NCBI GenBank assembly: GCA_946902985.2 | Contig: OX336399.1 | Coordinates: 157,728,411 to 157,792,410, forward strand | Reading direction: 5' to 3' | DNA length: 64,000 nucleotides | From: Meconema thalassinum | Lineage: Eukaryota; Arthropoda; Insecta; Orthoptera; Tettigoniidae | In this document: in pieces, positions 10,798 through 23,184 of the stretch | Layout: each line of letters starts with the position of its first letter | Numbering within the stretch: position 1 is the first letter of the stretch | The notes under the pieces: generated by a model | What the model saw: the letters and a program-made list of their open reading frames with translations, nothing else | Databases searched by the model: none | Told to the model about the DNA's origin: nothing | Translations under genes and position numbers: made by a program

Positions 10798-13590
10798 ATG
10801 TGTACGATGATGGAGATAAAGGAGTGCATGGAGGAGCACTTCAATTAGAATAGAGAGGAGATGATAAAGATAAGTACGGAAAGTATAAAAGCCCTAAGGC
10901 GGACAATAGTGAAAGGTTGAAGGCCATGAAGGCGGATAGTAAAGATAGATTCGAATCTATAGACAATAAATTGGACCTCCAACAGAATGAAAATAAGAAG
11001 GCTTTAGAATCCATAAATATGAATTTAGAATATCTTAAAACTGACAGTGTTAACACGGGGAATAAATTAGAATCTCTTAAAACTGACAGTGTTAAGATGG
11101 AGGAGACATTAGAATCTATCAAAACCGACAGTATAAACATGAACAGTGAACTGAAGGCTGAGATAGACAATATGAAATCGGAAAATGGGTAAAACATTGA
11201 AAAGCAGTTGATAGATGTACAAGAGGAACTAAAAGCCGACAGTAAAAAGAATAACGAGGCACTGAAGGCTGAAATTGAGGAAATAGAAAATGGGTCAAAG
11301 GAACTCCGAAAGAGTATAGAGGAAAACATAGATTCAAAATATCGAACATTTGATACCAAATTTGGGGACAAGTTAAATGCATTTCAAAGTAAAAATAAGA
11401 CATTTAATGCAGGATTGCAAATCCAAATAAATACTATAGAAAAAAATAGTGTAGAATCCAAAAAGGAGTGTCTAGAAAATTTTGAAATTTTGAATAAAAA
11501 TTTTAGTTCTATGGAAACTAAATTAAGTAAAATGGAAGAAACTTGTAAAGAGAATATAGAGAACAGTGAAAGTAGACTTGTAACCCATATCCAAGGGGTG
11601 CAGAAAGAGTTAAAAGATCAGATAGGGTCAAATATGGAATTTTGTCAGAAATCACGGGATGAAATCAAGAATGCTCTCAGAGACTTAGGTGATAGGTTTA
11701 TGAGGGTCGAAAATAAGGTGGAAAACCTCGAGGGAAAGGACAAGGAAGTTCAGGCCGAAATAAATGATGTCAAGAAGCAAGGTCAGACCGATGCAAACAA
11801 AAGGGAATTGCAATTTAATGCGTTCACGGGACAGGTAGATGACTGGTTGAGGAAGCATGAGGAGAAAATAACCACGAAGTTAGGTCAATACGAAGGGAAC
11901 CTTAAAGCTGAAAGCGAGCAACGGAAAACTGATCGTGACGAACAACTCTTAAAAATAGAGAGAATAGATGAAGGGGTTACTGGAATTCAGAAAACCGTAA
12001 AAGTATTAACAAACCAGATGAGAAGCACAAAGGGCGATAAAGATAAGGTTATGACTGACTTTGCAATCATATACGATGAACAACGAAAAGCCCGAATAGA
12101 GATAAACGAGATCAAGGAAAGAATCCACAAAGGTCAGGTAGACGTGAATAAAAAGATAAAAGAGATCCGAGAAGACCTAGATTCCAAAGGTGACGTCAAG
12201 CCAGAAATTATTGAAAGGCAGGTCCTGGTCATCAAGAAAGAGGTTGAGGAAATATTAGATGAGAAACTAGCTCAGATCCAGGAAAGCTTCAAGGAAGAAA
12301 AAAATATTGATCAAACAAGAAGTTGAAAGCAGTAAGAAGAAACAGGAAAGATTCGAGAAAGAATTTGGTTCACGGCTGGAAAGGACTGAACACAAGAACA
12401 GTCAAATGGAGGTTCAGCTTATGTCACAAGAAGAAAGTGCCCGAAGAGAAAGGAAATTAAAGTTTGAAGGTCAATATGATTTCCCGAAAGCCATATGGGT
12501 GGATTCTGATATCCAAGGCACAAATCAAGATAGGAACTTAGGAGGGGAGAGCCCTTATAAGAACTTAGGATATCCTGTGGCCATGTCAACTCCATATGCT
12601 AACCAAACAAATGGACCGATCATAAATATTATAAAATCAAATGAGGATAGACTGGTTAAATTTACGGGTAATAATATGTTAATTACTCCTAAATACTGGC
12701 TAAAGGAAGTAGCAGAATACCTCAATGAAATGAAAGTTCCTCAGGATCGGAGACTGAGAGCAATCGAAAAACTGCTGGCAGGTGATTGTCTCACTTGGTT
12801 CAGAAGTTTTAGATATACTTTTGACACAGTAGAAGGTTTTAAGGAAGCAGTCTTGAAGCGATACTGGGCGGCAGACGTGCAAGAAAATCTAAGACTAGAT
12901 TTGTACTCTAGAAAATACAGTACTAATGCACCTACTAAGTACTCGGAATTTTTCACTGCTCAGCTGTGTAAATTCAGGGAGCTGGATATCGCTCCAGCCG
13001 AAAATGATCTATTTGCTGCCATTGCAAGACAACTTCCATATGAGATACAAAGGTTATTGATCTCATCAAATGCGAAATCTGCTGTGGAAGTGGGGAGTGT
13101 GTTGGGTCAATTGGATATGACCACCGCACATGTGACTCCAAGGCAACATAGGCAAGCGGAGCAAGTACGTATGGCCAGCAGCCATGATGACAGGGAGAAG
13201 CCCTCTACCAAGAACAAGTCAACCAGTACAGATACTCATGGATTTGGTCGCGAGTACAGACAAAATGAACCTAGGGGAATCCAATCTCATACTAGGGGAG
13301 GTTATAGAAGAAGGAATAATAGATATATGGGTTATAGAAGTCAAGAAAACAAACCGTATTACAATAACTACAGACAGGATAATAGAAGGAATTGGGAAAA
13401 TTATCCTAGAAGGAATGTAAGGCCAGAAGATAGAAGTGAGGAATACCAAGCCGAAATCGAAGAAAGATACCAGGAAAGTCGACGCTATATGGATGAGCGG
13501 ATGGACGAACCTGAAGGACAAAAAGGAAGGTGGAGAGAAGCTATGAAAAATCATAAATCACCCGACCAACTTGAGGGAGCTCAGAGTTTA
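10798..13590 (+). pseudogene. Extra-long coiled-coil gag of the giant LTR element
   Basis: From the ATG at 10798 the sequence encodes several hundred residues of Lys/Glu/Asp/Asn/Ser-rich heptad-like coiled coil. A capsid-like domain follows (about 12640-13120, with PKYWLKEVAEYL, LTWFRSF and EAVLKRYW). A basic Arg/Asn/Tyr-rich tail then runs to the LINE junction. No CCHC knuckle is seen. The frame is broken by a stop after ~17 codons and a frameshift near 10900, a TAA at 11190-11192, and a one-base gain in the A-run at ~12296-12302. From 12305 it is open straight into the inserted LINE. The coiled coil precedes the capsid domain and exceeds it in length, which is unusual for Gypsy gag. Confidence 0.7.
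11026..11150 (+). repeat. 42 bp tandem repeats encoding a 14-residue coiled-coil unit
   Basis: Three diverged units of 42 bp encode a repeated L-E-x-L/I-K-T-D-S-x-N/K-M pattern. Two heptads per unit fit coiled-coil growth by tandem duplication. Confidence 0.7.
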
Positions 13591-15622
13591 GAGTTACAGT
13601 CAGCTAAAAACGCATTACCAAAAGTGGAACGAAAGAAGAAATGGTTTAATGGTACATGCAAAACAGCAGTAGCAGCTAGCATCTCAGCAAGGAAAGCATG
13701 GCTACAGGACAGGAGAAATGAAGAATTGGAACAGCACTACAGGGAAACACGAAGAGAAACAAGCATAACCTTACGAAAAGAAAAGAAGCTTTACCTTAAA
13801 CATATGTTAGAGAGTATTGAGAATGACCAGAAGGAGAACAACATCCGTAAAGTATATGGGACGGTGAATAACATTAAGAAAGGTTACCAACCGCGATCAG
13901 CAGTTCTCCACGACAACAATGGTAACATCATTGCAGGAACAACCCACATATTACAGGCTTGGAAAGAGTACTTTGACCACATACTGAACTGCCCTGAACC
14001 AGACAACAAATTGGAGAGAACCACTCTTTCAACGGTAGAACCTTTCATAAATGATCCTTCATATGAAGAGGTAACCAGCAGTCTGAAGAAACTGAAAAAC
14101 CACAAAGCTGCTGGATCTGACGGTATACCAGTTGAATTGCTGAAATATGGGGGTGAGAAGCTTCATTAAAAACTGCATAAACTTATCCTGAAAATATGGC
14201 GCGATGAACAAATACCGGATGAATGGAAGGAAGCAATTATTGTTCCAATACATAAGAAAGGAGATAAACATAACTGCGGAAATTACAGAGAAATATCCCT
14301 ACTTGTCACAGCTTACAAATTACTGTCGCACATAATATTACAACGTCTAATTCCATACACCGAAGATATAATAGGAGACTATCAGAATGGTTTCCGTAAA
14401 AACAGATCAACAACAGACAATATATTTTGTATTAAGACAATCAATGAAAAAGTTTGGGAATATAACAAAAACGTCCATTACCTATTTATTGACTTCCAAA
14501 AGGCCTATGACTCAGTCCACAGAGAAACGGTGTGGGAAATTATGGCAGAGTACGGAATCCCACAGAAACTTATCAGCCTGGTCAAAATGTGTATGGAGGA
14601 GACAGTGAGCAAAGTGTCATACTGTGGATCCGTATCAGACGGTTTTGAAAACAGAACAGGACTAAAACAAGGTGATGCGTTCTCCCCACTTCTCTTCAAC
14701 ATCGTTCTGGAAAAAGTAATTCGGGAAACCAAAGAAGCTGCAACTGGAGACCTAGCAGATAACAAACACAACATCCTGGCATATGCAGATGACATTGTAT
14801 TAATAGGAAATAATGGAGGAGAAATTGAAGCTTTATTCAGGAAATTAAATGAAACTGCTGCGAAAATAGGTCTAAAGATTAATGAAGAGAAGACAGAATA
14901 CATGATCATACAGAGAGAAAACATGACTACAGACCAACGCAACAATCTTCATATAGGCAATTTTACCTTTAAGAACACGCCAAACTTCAAATACCTTGGG
15001 GTAAATATAAATGACTGCAATAGAAGACAAGTTGAACACCAAATTAGATTGCGGAATGCAAACAAAGTTTACTTTTCCCTGCATAAATTACTTTCCTCCA
15101 AACTTTTGACCAGGAAAACAAAACTAAAACTATACAACACGATCATCAGGCCGGTACTGCTATACGGAGCCGAAACATGGAGTGTGACCAAAAGGGAGGA
15201 ACGCCAACTTGCAGTCTTCGAAAACAAGATATATAGAAAAATTTTCGGCCCCATCTTTGACCAGGAAACACAAAGATGGGTTCTCAGATCAAATCATGAG
15301 CTGTACAAGTTGGCCAATCAACCCAGAGTAGTGGACGTCATGAAAGCGAAACGGCTGCAATGGGCAGGGCATGTTATCAGAATGGACGCTGACAGAATAG
15401 TTCGCCAGGTGTATGAGAAGAAGATCGAAGGCTCGAGACCCCCTGGAAGACCTAGGAGTAGATGGCAAGATGAGGTGACCTCTGACTGCAGACAAATGGG
15501 TATTACTGTATGGGAGAATACTGCGCTGGATAGGAGGAAATGGAGGCAGATAGTGAGAGCGGCACGGGATCGTCACGTCCCAGAAAAGCCAACGGAGTGA
15601 GTGAGTGAGTGAGTGAGTGAGT
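13590..15622 (+). pseudogene. LINE inserted in the giant LTR element (RT, one stop)
   Basis: In the same frame as gag, the sequence switches to a LINE ORF2-like protein. An N-terminal helical stretch is followed by AAGSDGIPVELLKYGG, then a single TAA at 14167-14169. The rest runs open to TGA 15598-15600. It has IPDEWKEAIIVPIHKKGD, GFRKNRST, FIDFQKAYDS, TGLKQGDAFSP, the catalytic YADD at 14782-14793, FKYLGV, and a C-terminal WAGHVIRM...PPGRPRSRW segment. No upstream endonuclease is visible, so the copy is 5'-truncated. The stop is followed by a (GTGA)n tail, typical of LINEs that end in a simple repeat. The left junction is approximate. The clade is not assigned. Confidence 0.8.
15598..15622 (+). 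repeat. (GTGA)n LINE tail
   Basis: About six tandem GTGA units begin at the LINE stop codon and end where LTR-element sequence resumes. Confidence 0.8.
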
Positions 15623-16500
15623 CACACTTAAGGAATGAGGGGGGAAAAGACCCCAAGGATAATAAAACTCCAAATTTAGATTGGAAAAAGGGGAAACATA
15701 CCAGGAGCTGTGAGGAAATTGAAATTGTAAATTGGATAGCTAGTCTAGTTGAATTGATAAATGAAGAAATTGAAGGGATAAGAAGGGAACTGCCTATTAT
15801 AATGTTGCGGGTAGAAGGGTTACTGGTCAGAGCATTAATTGACACAGGATCAACTGTAAGTCTTATTACACAGAGCCTACTTAACGAATTGGAATCTAGA
15901 GGTCGTGTGTTGAAAATTCCCACATCAAGTGTAAAGATTAAAGGAATTATCCCTGAGAAATCGTTGACATGCAAATTTCACGTGTACATCGATATGATCA
16001 TCGGAGGTACTGAAATTTCTCAATGCTTTTTGCTGGTGAGTCAGTTACCATACAATATTATATTGGGTATTGACTTTATCCGTGAGAACAGGGTCATAAT
16101 AGACCTAGCGCAAAATTGCATAAGAATTCAAAAGGAGGATGTGGATGAGCAAAACATAAATTTACAGGAACAAAATACAAGATATGATGAACAGGTATGG
16201 CATGTGGGAGAAATAACCGAGAAAGGTTATAGGGCCACAGAAGAGGCACTGGAAGTCTTAAATATAGAACTAGAAGATGGTGTAGAAACCAAGTTTGAAG
16301 CCACCCTGTTAGGAAAGATCGAAGGTGCCAAGATCAAGTTGGAAGATAGAGAGATATTAAAGGAATTATTATTGGAATATAGGGATGTATTTGATTCCAA
16401 ACCAGGAAAGATCCAAAATTTTAAATACGCTTTTCAAGTGAAGGATTGGGCACCGTTTAGACAAAAACCATACCCGGTTGCAGAAAAACATTACACATAA
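15623..16500 (+). pseudogene. Protease region of the giant LTR element's pol
   Basis: After the LINE tail, gag-pol resumes in frame. The aspartic protease active site is DTGST with D-T-G at 15841-15849. YNIILGIDFI, about 70 residues later, is the second conserved protease motif. A linker leads to the start of RT near FRQKPYPV. A TAA at 16498-16500 interrupts the frame just before the RT fingers, and the same frame continues beyond it. The protease would mature the Gag-Pol polyprotein in the particle. Confidence 0.8.
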
Positions 16501-17690
16501 ACTAAGAAAACACTGCAGGAAATGAGAGATGCAGGTGTTATAGAAAAAATGGCAACGCCTTACGTTAGTTCATTAGTGATTGTGAGTAAACCGGCTGGCT
16601 CAGTGAGGGTGTGTTTAGATGCTAGGAACTTGAATGCCAAAATTATTCCTGAAAATGAATCGGTACCACCCATTAAAGAAATACTGGGAAAATTTAAGGG
16701 GATGAAATTTTTTACAAATATAGACATGACGTCTTCATATCATCATCTCGAACTTGAAGAGAAAACCAGCTTGTTAACTGGATTTCAGTTCGATCAGCAG
16801 ACATATTGCTTTAAGAGATGTCAATTTGGATTAAAGACAGCTGGGTCAGCACTTATAAGAGCACTTGATCGCAATTTGTCAGAAAAGGTGAAGGAATGTA
16901 CTATTCGTTATGTTGATGACATACTGCTCACCTCGGAGAACGTTGAGGAACATATGCAAAATTTAATGAAATTACTTGAAGATTTAAGGAAAGCTAACTT
17001 CAAGATTAACTTTAAAAAATCGAACTTTTGTCAACGACAAGTTACATTTTTGGGACACGTAATTGACAAAGATGGTGTCAAACCGAACCCATGTAAATTT
17101 GAATCTATAAGAAACTTTCCAAGGCCAATGAAAGTGAAGAATGTTCGCCAATTTTTGGGATTAATAGGTTTATTCCCAGGACATTGCCCGTCATATACTA
17201 GAACAGTTGCACCGTTGCAAGATCTTCTGAAGAAGAACGGTAAATGGAAATGGACGGAGGAAGCTGAGAAAGCATTTGTTGAGGCCAAGGAAATGCTTTT
17301 AAATTACGTGAAGTTGGGATATCCTGATTTTAATCAGAGATTTATCATCCAGACAGATGCATCCCAAGTAGGCATTGGAGCGATGCTATATCAGGAAGAC
17401 CCGGAAAATCCTGAAAGGAAGAATTATTTAGCTTTCTCTAGTAGAAGACTGAAACCACACGAGAAAAATTATACAATCAACGAGATCGAGCTGTTAGCAA
17501 TATTGCATGCTCTGTAATGTTGGCGTAAAATTGTATATGGGTTTCCAGTCACACTCCGAACGGATCATAAAGCCTTAACCTTTTTGATGAAGACAGACTT
17601 GTCCAGTCAAAGGCTAATGCGTTGGGCTTTATGTATTCAGCAGTTTGATGTCATTATAGAATATTGCCCAGGGAAGGAAACGTCGTTCCA
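16501..17690 (+). pseudogene. Reverse transcriptase and RNase H of the giant LTR element
   Basis: Open from the stop at 16498 to TAA 17515-17517, then onward in the same frame to a frameshift near 17680. RT motifs include VRVCLDARNLN, NIDMTSSYHH, FGLKTAGS and the catalytic YVDD at 16909-16920, then FLGHVIDKDG. The connection domain has VRQFLGLIGLF. RNase H follows with TDASQVGIGAML, YTINEIELLAI and, after the stop, LRTDHKALTF. A one-base loss in the run GGGAAGGAAAC moves the downstream PDYLSRQ motif to another frame. The Gypsy affiliation is clear. Confidence 0.85.
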
Positions 17691-19272
17691 GACTACTTAA
17701 GTAGACAGCCAGAGTCCACAGAAGAGGAAGTAATGGCTATAGATTTGGAAAATAGAGATCAACGCACTTTGAATGAATTGGGAAACATTAGTCAACGACA
17801 ACGCGAAGATCCATGGATAAACATGCTCATATCCTTCTTTGAAGGAAAGTTAACTAGAGGAACACCAGTATATATTGAAGCCAGTAAGATAGCTAGAGAT
17901 TACAGTTTTATAACGGGATGTTACATAAATTTGAGGACTCTGACCATACTCGATTGAGAATCGTGGTACCTGCCTGTTTGCAGAGGAAAACTGTATGGTT
18001 AGCCCATAGATGCTTTGGACACATGGGCGTCGGTAAGAGAGTCTCGATGTTGAAAGAAACATTTATTTGGCCGAGACTGAGGGATACTGTACGGGATACG
18101 TTGAAGACATGTGATACTTGTCATAGAATTAAACCAAATACGTTTTGATGAGACAAAAGCCGATACCATTGATACCTGAGAGGCCATGTCAGATCATCTC
18201 GATTGACAACTTTGGACCATTGCCTAAGGCTAGCAGAGGAAATCGACATATAATGGTGGCTATGGATGTCTATACAAAGATGGTTGTTCTTTCTCCCATA
18301 CAAAAGACAAGTACCAAACAAGTACTAAAGCGACTAAAAGAAAAAGTGATACCTATTCTGGGTAAACCTGAGAATCTGTTATCGGATCATGGTAGCTGCT
18401 ATACCAGCATGGAATTTAGTCAGGAATTAGAGAGACTTGGAATACGCCAAATACTGTCAAGTATTCGCCATCCTGAGGCAAACCCTGTAGAAAGAGTGAT
18501 GAGAGAGACGGCAAAGTATTGCAGGATATACAGTGCCGAGGAAAATTGGAAGTGGATAAATATTTTGGATATAATTGAGTTTTGCATCAACAACACGATA
18601 CATGAGGCTACTGGAGAGATACCTGTAACGTTGCATAAGAATGAGCAACCAGAGAGACCTTGGAGTCAGGTCATACCCATACAAACGGACGCTCAACCTG
18701 GAAGAGAAGTCCGTATCAGAAGAGCTTATGAGCATTTGCAAGCCCAAGCTGATAGAAGGCAACGAAGAAATAGGCATAAAAGATATCATCGACCATTATT
18801 GGTAGGGGAAATGGTGTTAGTGAAAAGACCAGCCATTTCTGATCCTGGGAACCGCGTGTACAAGAAGTTTCAGAAAATGTACCACGGTCCATATAGAGTA
18901 AATAGGGATCTAAGAAACAATGCATATAGGATTCAGCATTGTGAAACGAATCACGAAGTAACCATGAATTTGGCAAATTTGAAAGTATATTATCCTCCCG
19001 AAGACTTCGATGAAGCAGATGAACAAGCCCTGATTATGGAACAAATTAGAGATGATGAATACACTTTAAAAAGAAATAGGAGTATGTTGAGACACGATCC
19101 AGAGAGGGAACGTAAAAGGCAAGCAGTAAATTGTGAATGAGAACTGGAACAAACTTATTTAGAGCTGAAAGAGATAATTGAAGTAATTGAAGAAGAAAAT
19201 ATCAATTTAAGGAAAGAAATTGAGGAAAGAAAGAAACGGGTAGTGATAGACCACACCTGTAATGAAAGATGA
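17664..19272 (+). pseudogene. Integrase of the giant LTR element
   Basis: Three frames must be read in turn, with shifts near 17680, 17920 and 18145. The HHCC zinc-binding motif (HRCFGHM...CDTCHR) lies at about 18005-18125. The catalytic DDE residues are in SIDNFGPLP, LLSDHGS and HPEANPVERV, between about 18195 and 18500. The C-terminal GPY/F module reads MYHGPYRVNRD. The frame stops at TGA 19138-19140, but the same frame continues ~43 codons with a Glu/Lys-rich helix to TGA 19270-19272, suggesting that the first TGA is a mutation. No envelope-like gene follows. Confidence 0.82.
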
Positions 19273-19516
19273 AGTTCTGTAGACTTTTAGTCCAGAAAAA
19301 TAAGGAAGGAAGAACGGGTAGGGACAGAGCGTGCCCGACCTACACCATTTCCGGATATGACTTTAAAGTTGGAAAACCCAAATCATCGAGGGATTCTATG
19401 AGAAAATAAAATGAAGGTACGGCGAGATGTTATGATGGCTTCGACACTGAAAGAATGAGATTTTCTATGAAAAACACTTAAATAAATTTCCTCAAATTTC
19501 AAAAATTTATTTATCT

Positions 19517-19530
19517 AAGGAGGGGAGATT
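19517..19530 (+). other. Polypurine tract of the giant LTR element
   Basis: AAGGAGGGGAGATT abuts the TG that opens the 3' LTR at 19531. Confidence 0.75.
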
Positions 19531-22500
19531 TGAACCCATGTGAATTGGTTCAAGCGTCGAATCCATATTTTATATGTAAAAAAGAGAGGAAATAATGCAG
19601 TCTTTAGAATGAATGTGTAAGATTTTAAGGGTTAATAAGAAGTTGGGCTGTTATAATGTGATGCAAGAGCGGGTGACCACTAGTCACGCGGGCATGAGAT
19701 CACGCCTGACGCATCGATAAGAAGCTAGCACATGATTATTAATAGAGCTGGTAGCTTTCCACTGCGAGTGAGTGAGAATGAGTTTCGGAAAGAGGTCTTA
19801 CTCAGCTATAAAATGGCAGCATCGCATTGACGCAAGAAGAGAAATAATTAAAATTAAGCCATTTGCAAGCATTTAATTAATGAAATGAACCCGTCACTGT
19901 TGAGCATCTTGGAAAGGAGATTTTTGTGTGTGGAAAAAGTTTATAATAATTGCACAGGAAAGAAGTGCATACGTGGCATTACGTCGATAGTTATTCCCCG
20001 AGCACAAAGTTGGGAGAGAGGGAAAAATAAACCACACTACCCACGCATCTGAGGAGCCAAATTATTTAATATCTTGGAACTGTGTGATCGATTTTCGTGA
20101 TCAAAGAAACCCTTTAAGTTTAAAACGAGAGCTTTCAGCACACATATTTTTCAAAATTATACGACAATTATTTTAGAAGTTAGTGTTGGAGAAGAAGCAG
20201 ATCTGATCTTTTTGCGGCAGATTTGAATATAACCCCTGGACGTGCCAGGAAGAGCATGCAGTATTTACCAGACCGTGAGAGGTCGTGTTACTCTGTATGG
20301 CAGACGAGCACCCCGTATGGGAGTAGCCGTCTAGTATCGTCAATAGTATCGCCGTGCGGACACATCAGAATCCTTGTTATAAGAAATAATATCATCAAGC
20401 TTCGGACTTTATAAATTTCACCAGTACAGTCAGAATTTTAGACTGTGGAATTAAGAAATTACCGGCGATAGGTATTCGAATCTAATAGTTTCAGTTAAAG
20501 AACCGACGCATCATAGGATTTCGAAGTACCCAAGGACAGTGAAATATACAATTCTATCTACGTTAAATAACCAGATCAGGGTAGAACGTGATAGTAACGC
20601 CTAGTGTTCCTGAACTGAGGGGACTAGAGCGGAGTACGATAGAAATTAGAAATCGAGGTTCCAGGCTTTGTCTAGGTGTAGACAAATGAACAGTCAAACG
20701 TTGGGGGATTACTCCAATAAGTCAAGAATCGAAGTAACAGAAAGTAAAATCCACGTGTGGATTATTGGACAAGGAAATTACTAAGTCGCCGTTATACCAG
20801 TGCGAGCGATCATAAAAGTAATACGTCAGTGACAGACTTCTATTAGACGAACAAGTTAGCGTCTAGCAAGATACGATATCGTGCAGTAAAATTTATAAGC
20901 CGATAGTCAACCCAGAATAAGAGGATCAACCGTTCCAGTGAGGGTAGTTCGATCGAGACTTTCAATCATCTCATCAGAGAAGGAAGCCGACGTACATATA
21001 GTGCTGCCCTTGGAAACGGGAAGGAATAAGGAAATCACGTGTGTTAAGGCAAATAATTAATGCCAGAGTGATAAAATTTTATGTAATTCAAGTATAGTGA
21101 AAATTTTGAGTGTAATATATTTTTAGTGAAATTGTATTTGTGTTTAAGTGAAAACAAATCCAAAATGGTTTTCTTTACATTTAAAGTGATCAGTGTATAT
21201 GTTTTATGTGATGTAAGGAAGTGTTATCAAGTGTAGATATGACCATGAATATGCCTTAAGAAGCAATTGGTGGGTGAAATGTTCCATCGATGGAGAACTC
21301 GGTCTCTGACCGTAAAATCATGTGAGTACTAATTTCATAATTATGCGTTTTGGGAAGATTTGCGTATAATCCTCAGGAGTGGAAGTAGAGATGTTTGAAA
21401 ACATGTGAAATAAAGGCTGCGCGATCTGAACGATTAATTTGATAGAAATATAAAAATGTGAAGTATTAATGAATCCCTTGGGGAAAATATTCAGTGGAAT
21501 ATCAGTATAATGGTAAATAATATAACTATGGTAAAGCAAGCGCGATAATAATAATAATTAAATAAATTATTTATGTGATGAATTTTATATTGAGAAGTGG
21601 TAGCTGTAAGAGCCCCTTTGATGAATTATTAATTGTTGTGAATCAAGATGTTTTAATTGTATAAATGATTATTGTTGATGGAGGCTAAGACTGAATATAT
21701 TATCTTTGAGACGAAGATCAAACTTTGATTTGAATTTATTTCATTCTTTGAAATGCAACTTGGCTAGTTTATGTATGAGCGCTATGTCACGCAATTGAAA
21801 TAATTTGTCACGCTAGGAACGCGTTGAAATGCTCGGTAAAAATAATTGTGAGGGACAGTTAGTTGCGGTAATGAGTTATGTTGAATTGTGATTCTATGCA
21901 ATGCTGAAAAGGGTGCAATTTATGTTGTATTATGAGCGCTGGTTGCGTGCAAGGCCTTCTTTAAGTCGCTAATGTTGTAAGCCCTCAAAGTTGGGATACT
22001 GCTCCCGAGGCATTTTAAAAGGATTGAACTCAGAGTCGTCCGTGTTGAAGCCCCTTAATATTTGTTGTTTTATTGGATTTTCTTACCCGCTAATGAGGAC
22101 ACTTCATAATTATACTTTACCGAAGCTAAAAGAATAGGTCTGTAGAACCTAATATTGTCGTGTTGTTAATTTGTATTACGAGCCTTGTCATTCAGAGAAA
22201 CGCATTTTAAGCAGCTGTTGTAAAGCTGAATAGCCAGTCCCTTGAGGAAGTGAGACTGTAGGTTCCCTCCCTCCATAGCCGTAAATCAGCCAAGTAGTTG
22301 AGACAGACCCTTACACACTCTCTTATAGAGATATGTCAGGAACGGGCTGTCTGTTTCACGGTACACGGAAGTGTTTAAGATTGTTTTAACGACCCAGTAT
22401 TTGAACTGAGGTCCTTTTACATTCATTATTATCGCTTGCAGAGTTCAGATCGTTGCTTCCTTAAGATATAATTGTCTTTGAAGACAATATAATAAAATCC

Positions 22501-23184
22501 CTAACGTTATTATTAAATGATTCAGTGATTCACGAGTTATTATGAAAATATTAAGATATTGGGAGTAATCTTAAGTTGACTTGGTCAGTAGTTTTCTATA
22601 ACCCGGGGATACGCAAATTTTTCCAATCTCGGTAGTGATTTGGTAGCTGGAGAAGAGAGATGGTGACAGATGAACATTGTGGGAGCCCAAAATTAATTAA
22701 TGATTAGCCATACTATGATATTATGATTATAGCCAGATATACTCATGTAAAAATTAATTGATGTGTGTTTAATTGTTATCGCAATGCATGTAAACTTTAC
22801 CGAGCCATTTGGAGCTCGTTTTTTAAGAATTAGGATTGATGCCATATGGGAGTGAAACTCAGATGGAGTTTTTGTTTGGTTTCTGGATAACCAGTAATTA
22901 TTATTTTGTGAATATTTAATTTGAAATTCCTTGTTTCATCTTTGGACAAGTGTGAAGTATAGTGTCAGTATTTTTATTTTTTTTATCTTTGTAGTGCCAT
23001 ATTTTGGATAATTAAATGTTTTGATAATAGAATTTTGATTTTGTTTATTTTTGGAAGTGTATCCTATGCTTAATCCAAAGTGTGTAAGTCGCAGAGTGGG
23101 AGAACATACCATGAACCCCGATGCTCCCGATTGAGCATTGCTGGCAAACTGTGATTTGCATATTTCATTGTTGAAATGGGCACA
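19531..23184 (+). repeat. 3' LTR (~3.65 kb, right end truncated)
   Basis: Matches 6678-10320 along its whole length with scattered substitutions and small indels. It stops at ...GGGCACA, and sequence after 23184 is unrelated to the left copy, so ~170 bp including the polyadenylation signal are missing. Confidence 0.85.

Larger units (their letters stand above)
6678..23184 (+). mobile_element. Giant Ty3/Gypsy-type LTR retrotransposon (16.5 kb, with nested LINE)
   Basis: Two direct copies of one sequence (6678-10490 and 19531-23184) bracket a primer-binding site, a coiled-coil gag, a protease-RT-RNase H-integrase pol and a polypurine tract. This is the full order of a Gypsy element. A ~2 kb LINE interrupts it between gag and pol. 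The right LTR stops ~170 bp short of the left LTR's inferred end. No matching target duplication is visible: the bases before 6678 read GGTGTTT and those after 23184 read ATATGC. In the first ~250 bp the two LTRs differ at about 8 positions by hand count. The element is not brand new, and all its genes are damaged. Confidence 0.85.

Noticed and set aside
19273..19516. Envelope-like third gene after pol in the giant LTR element
   Set aside because: Only ~245 bp separates the end of pol from the polypurine tract, and no open frame of note is present.
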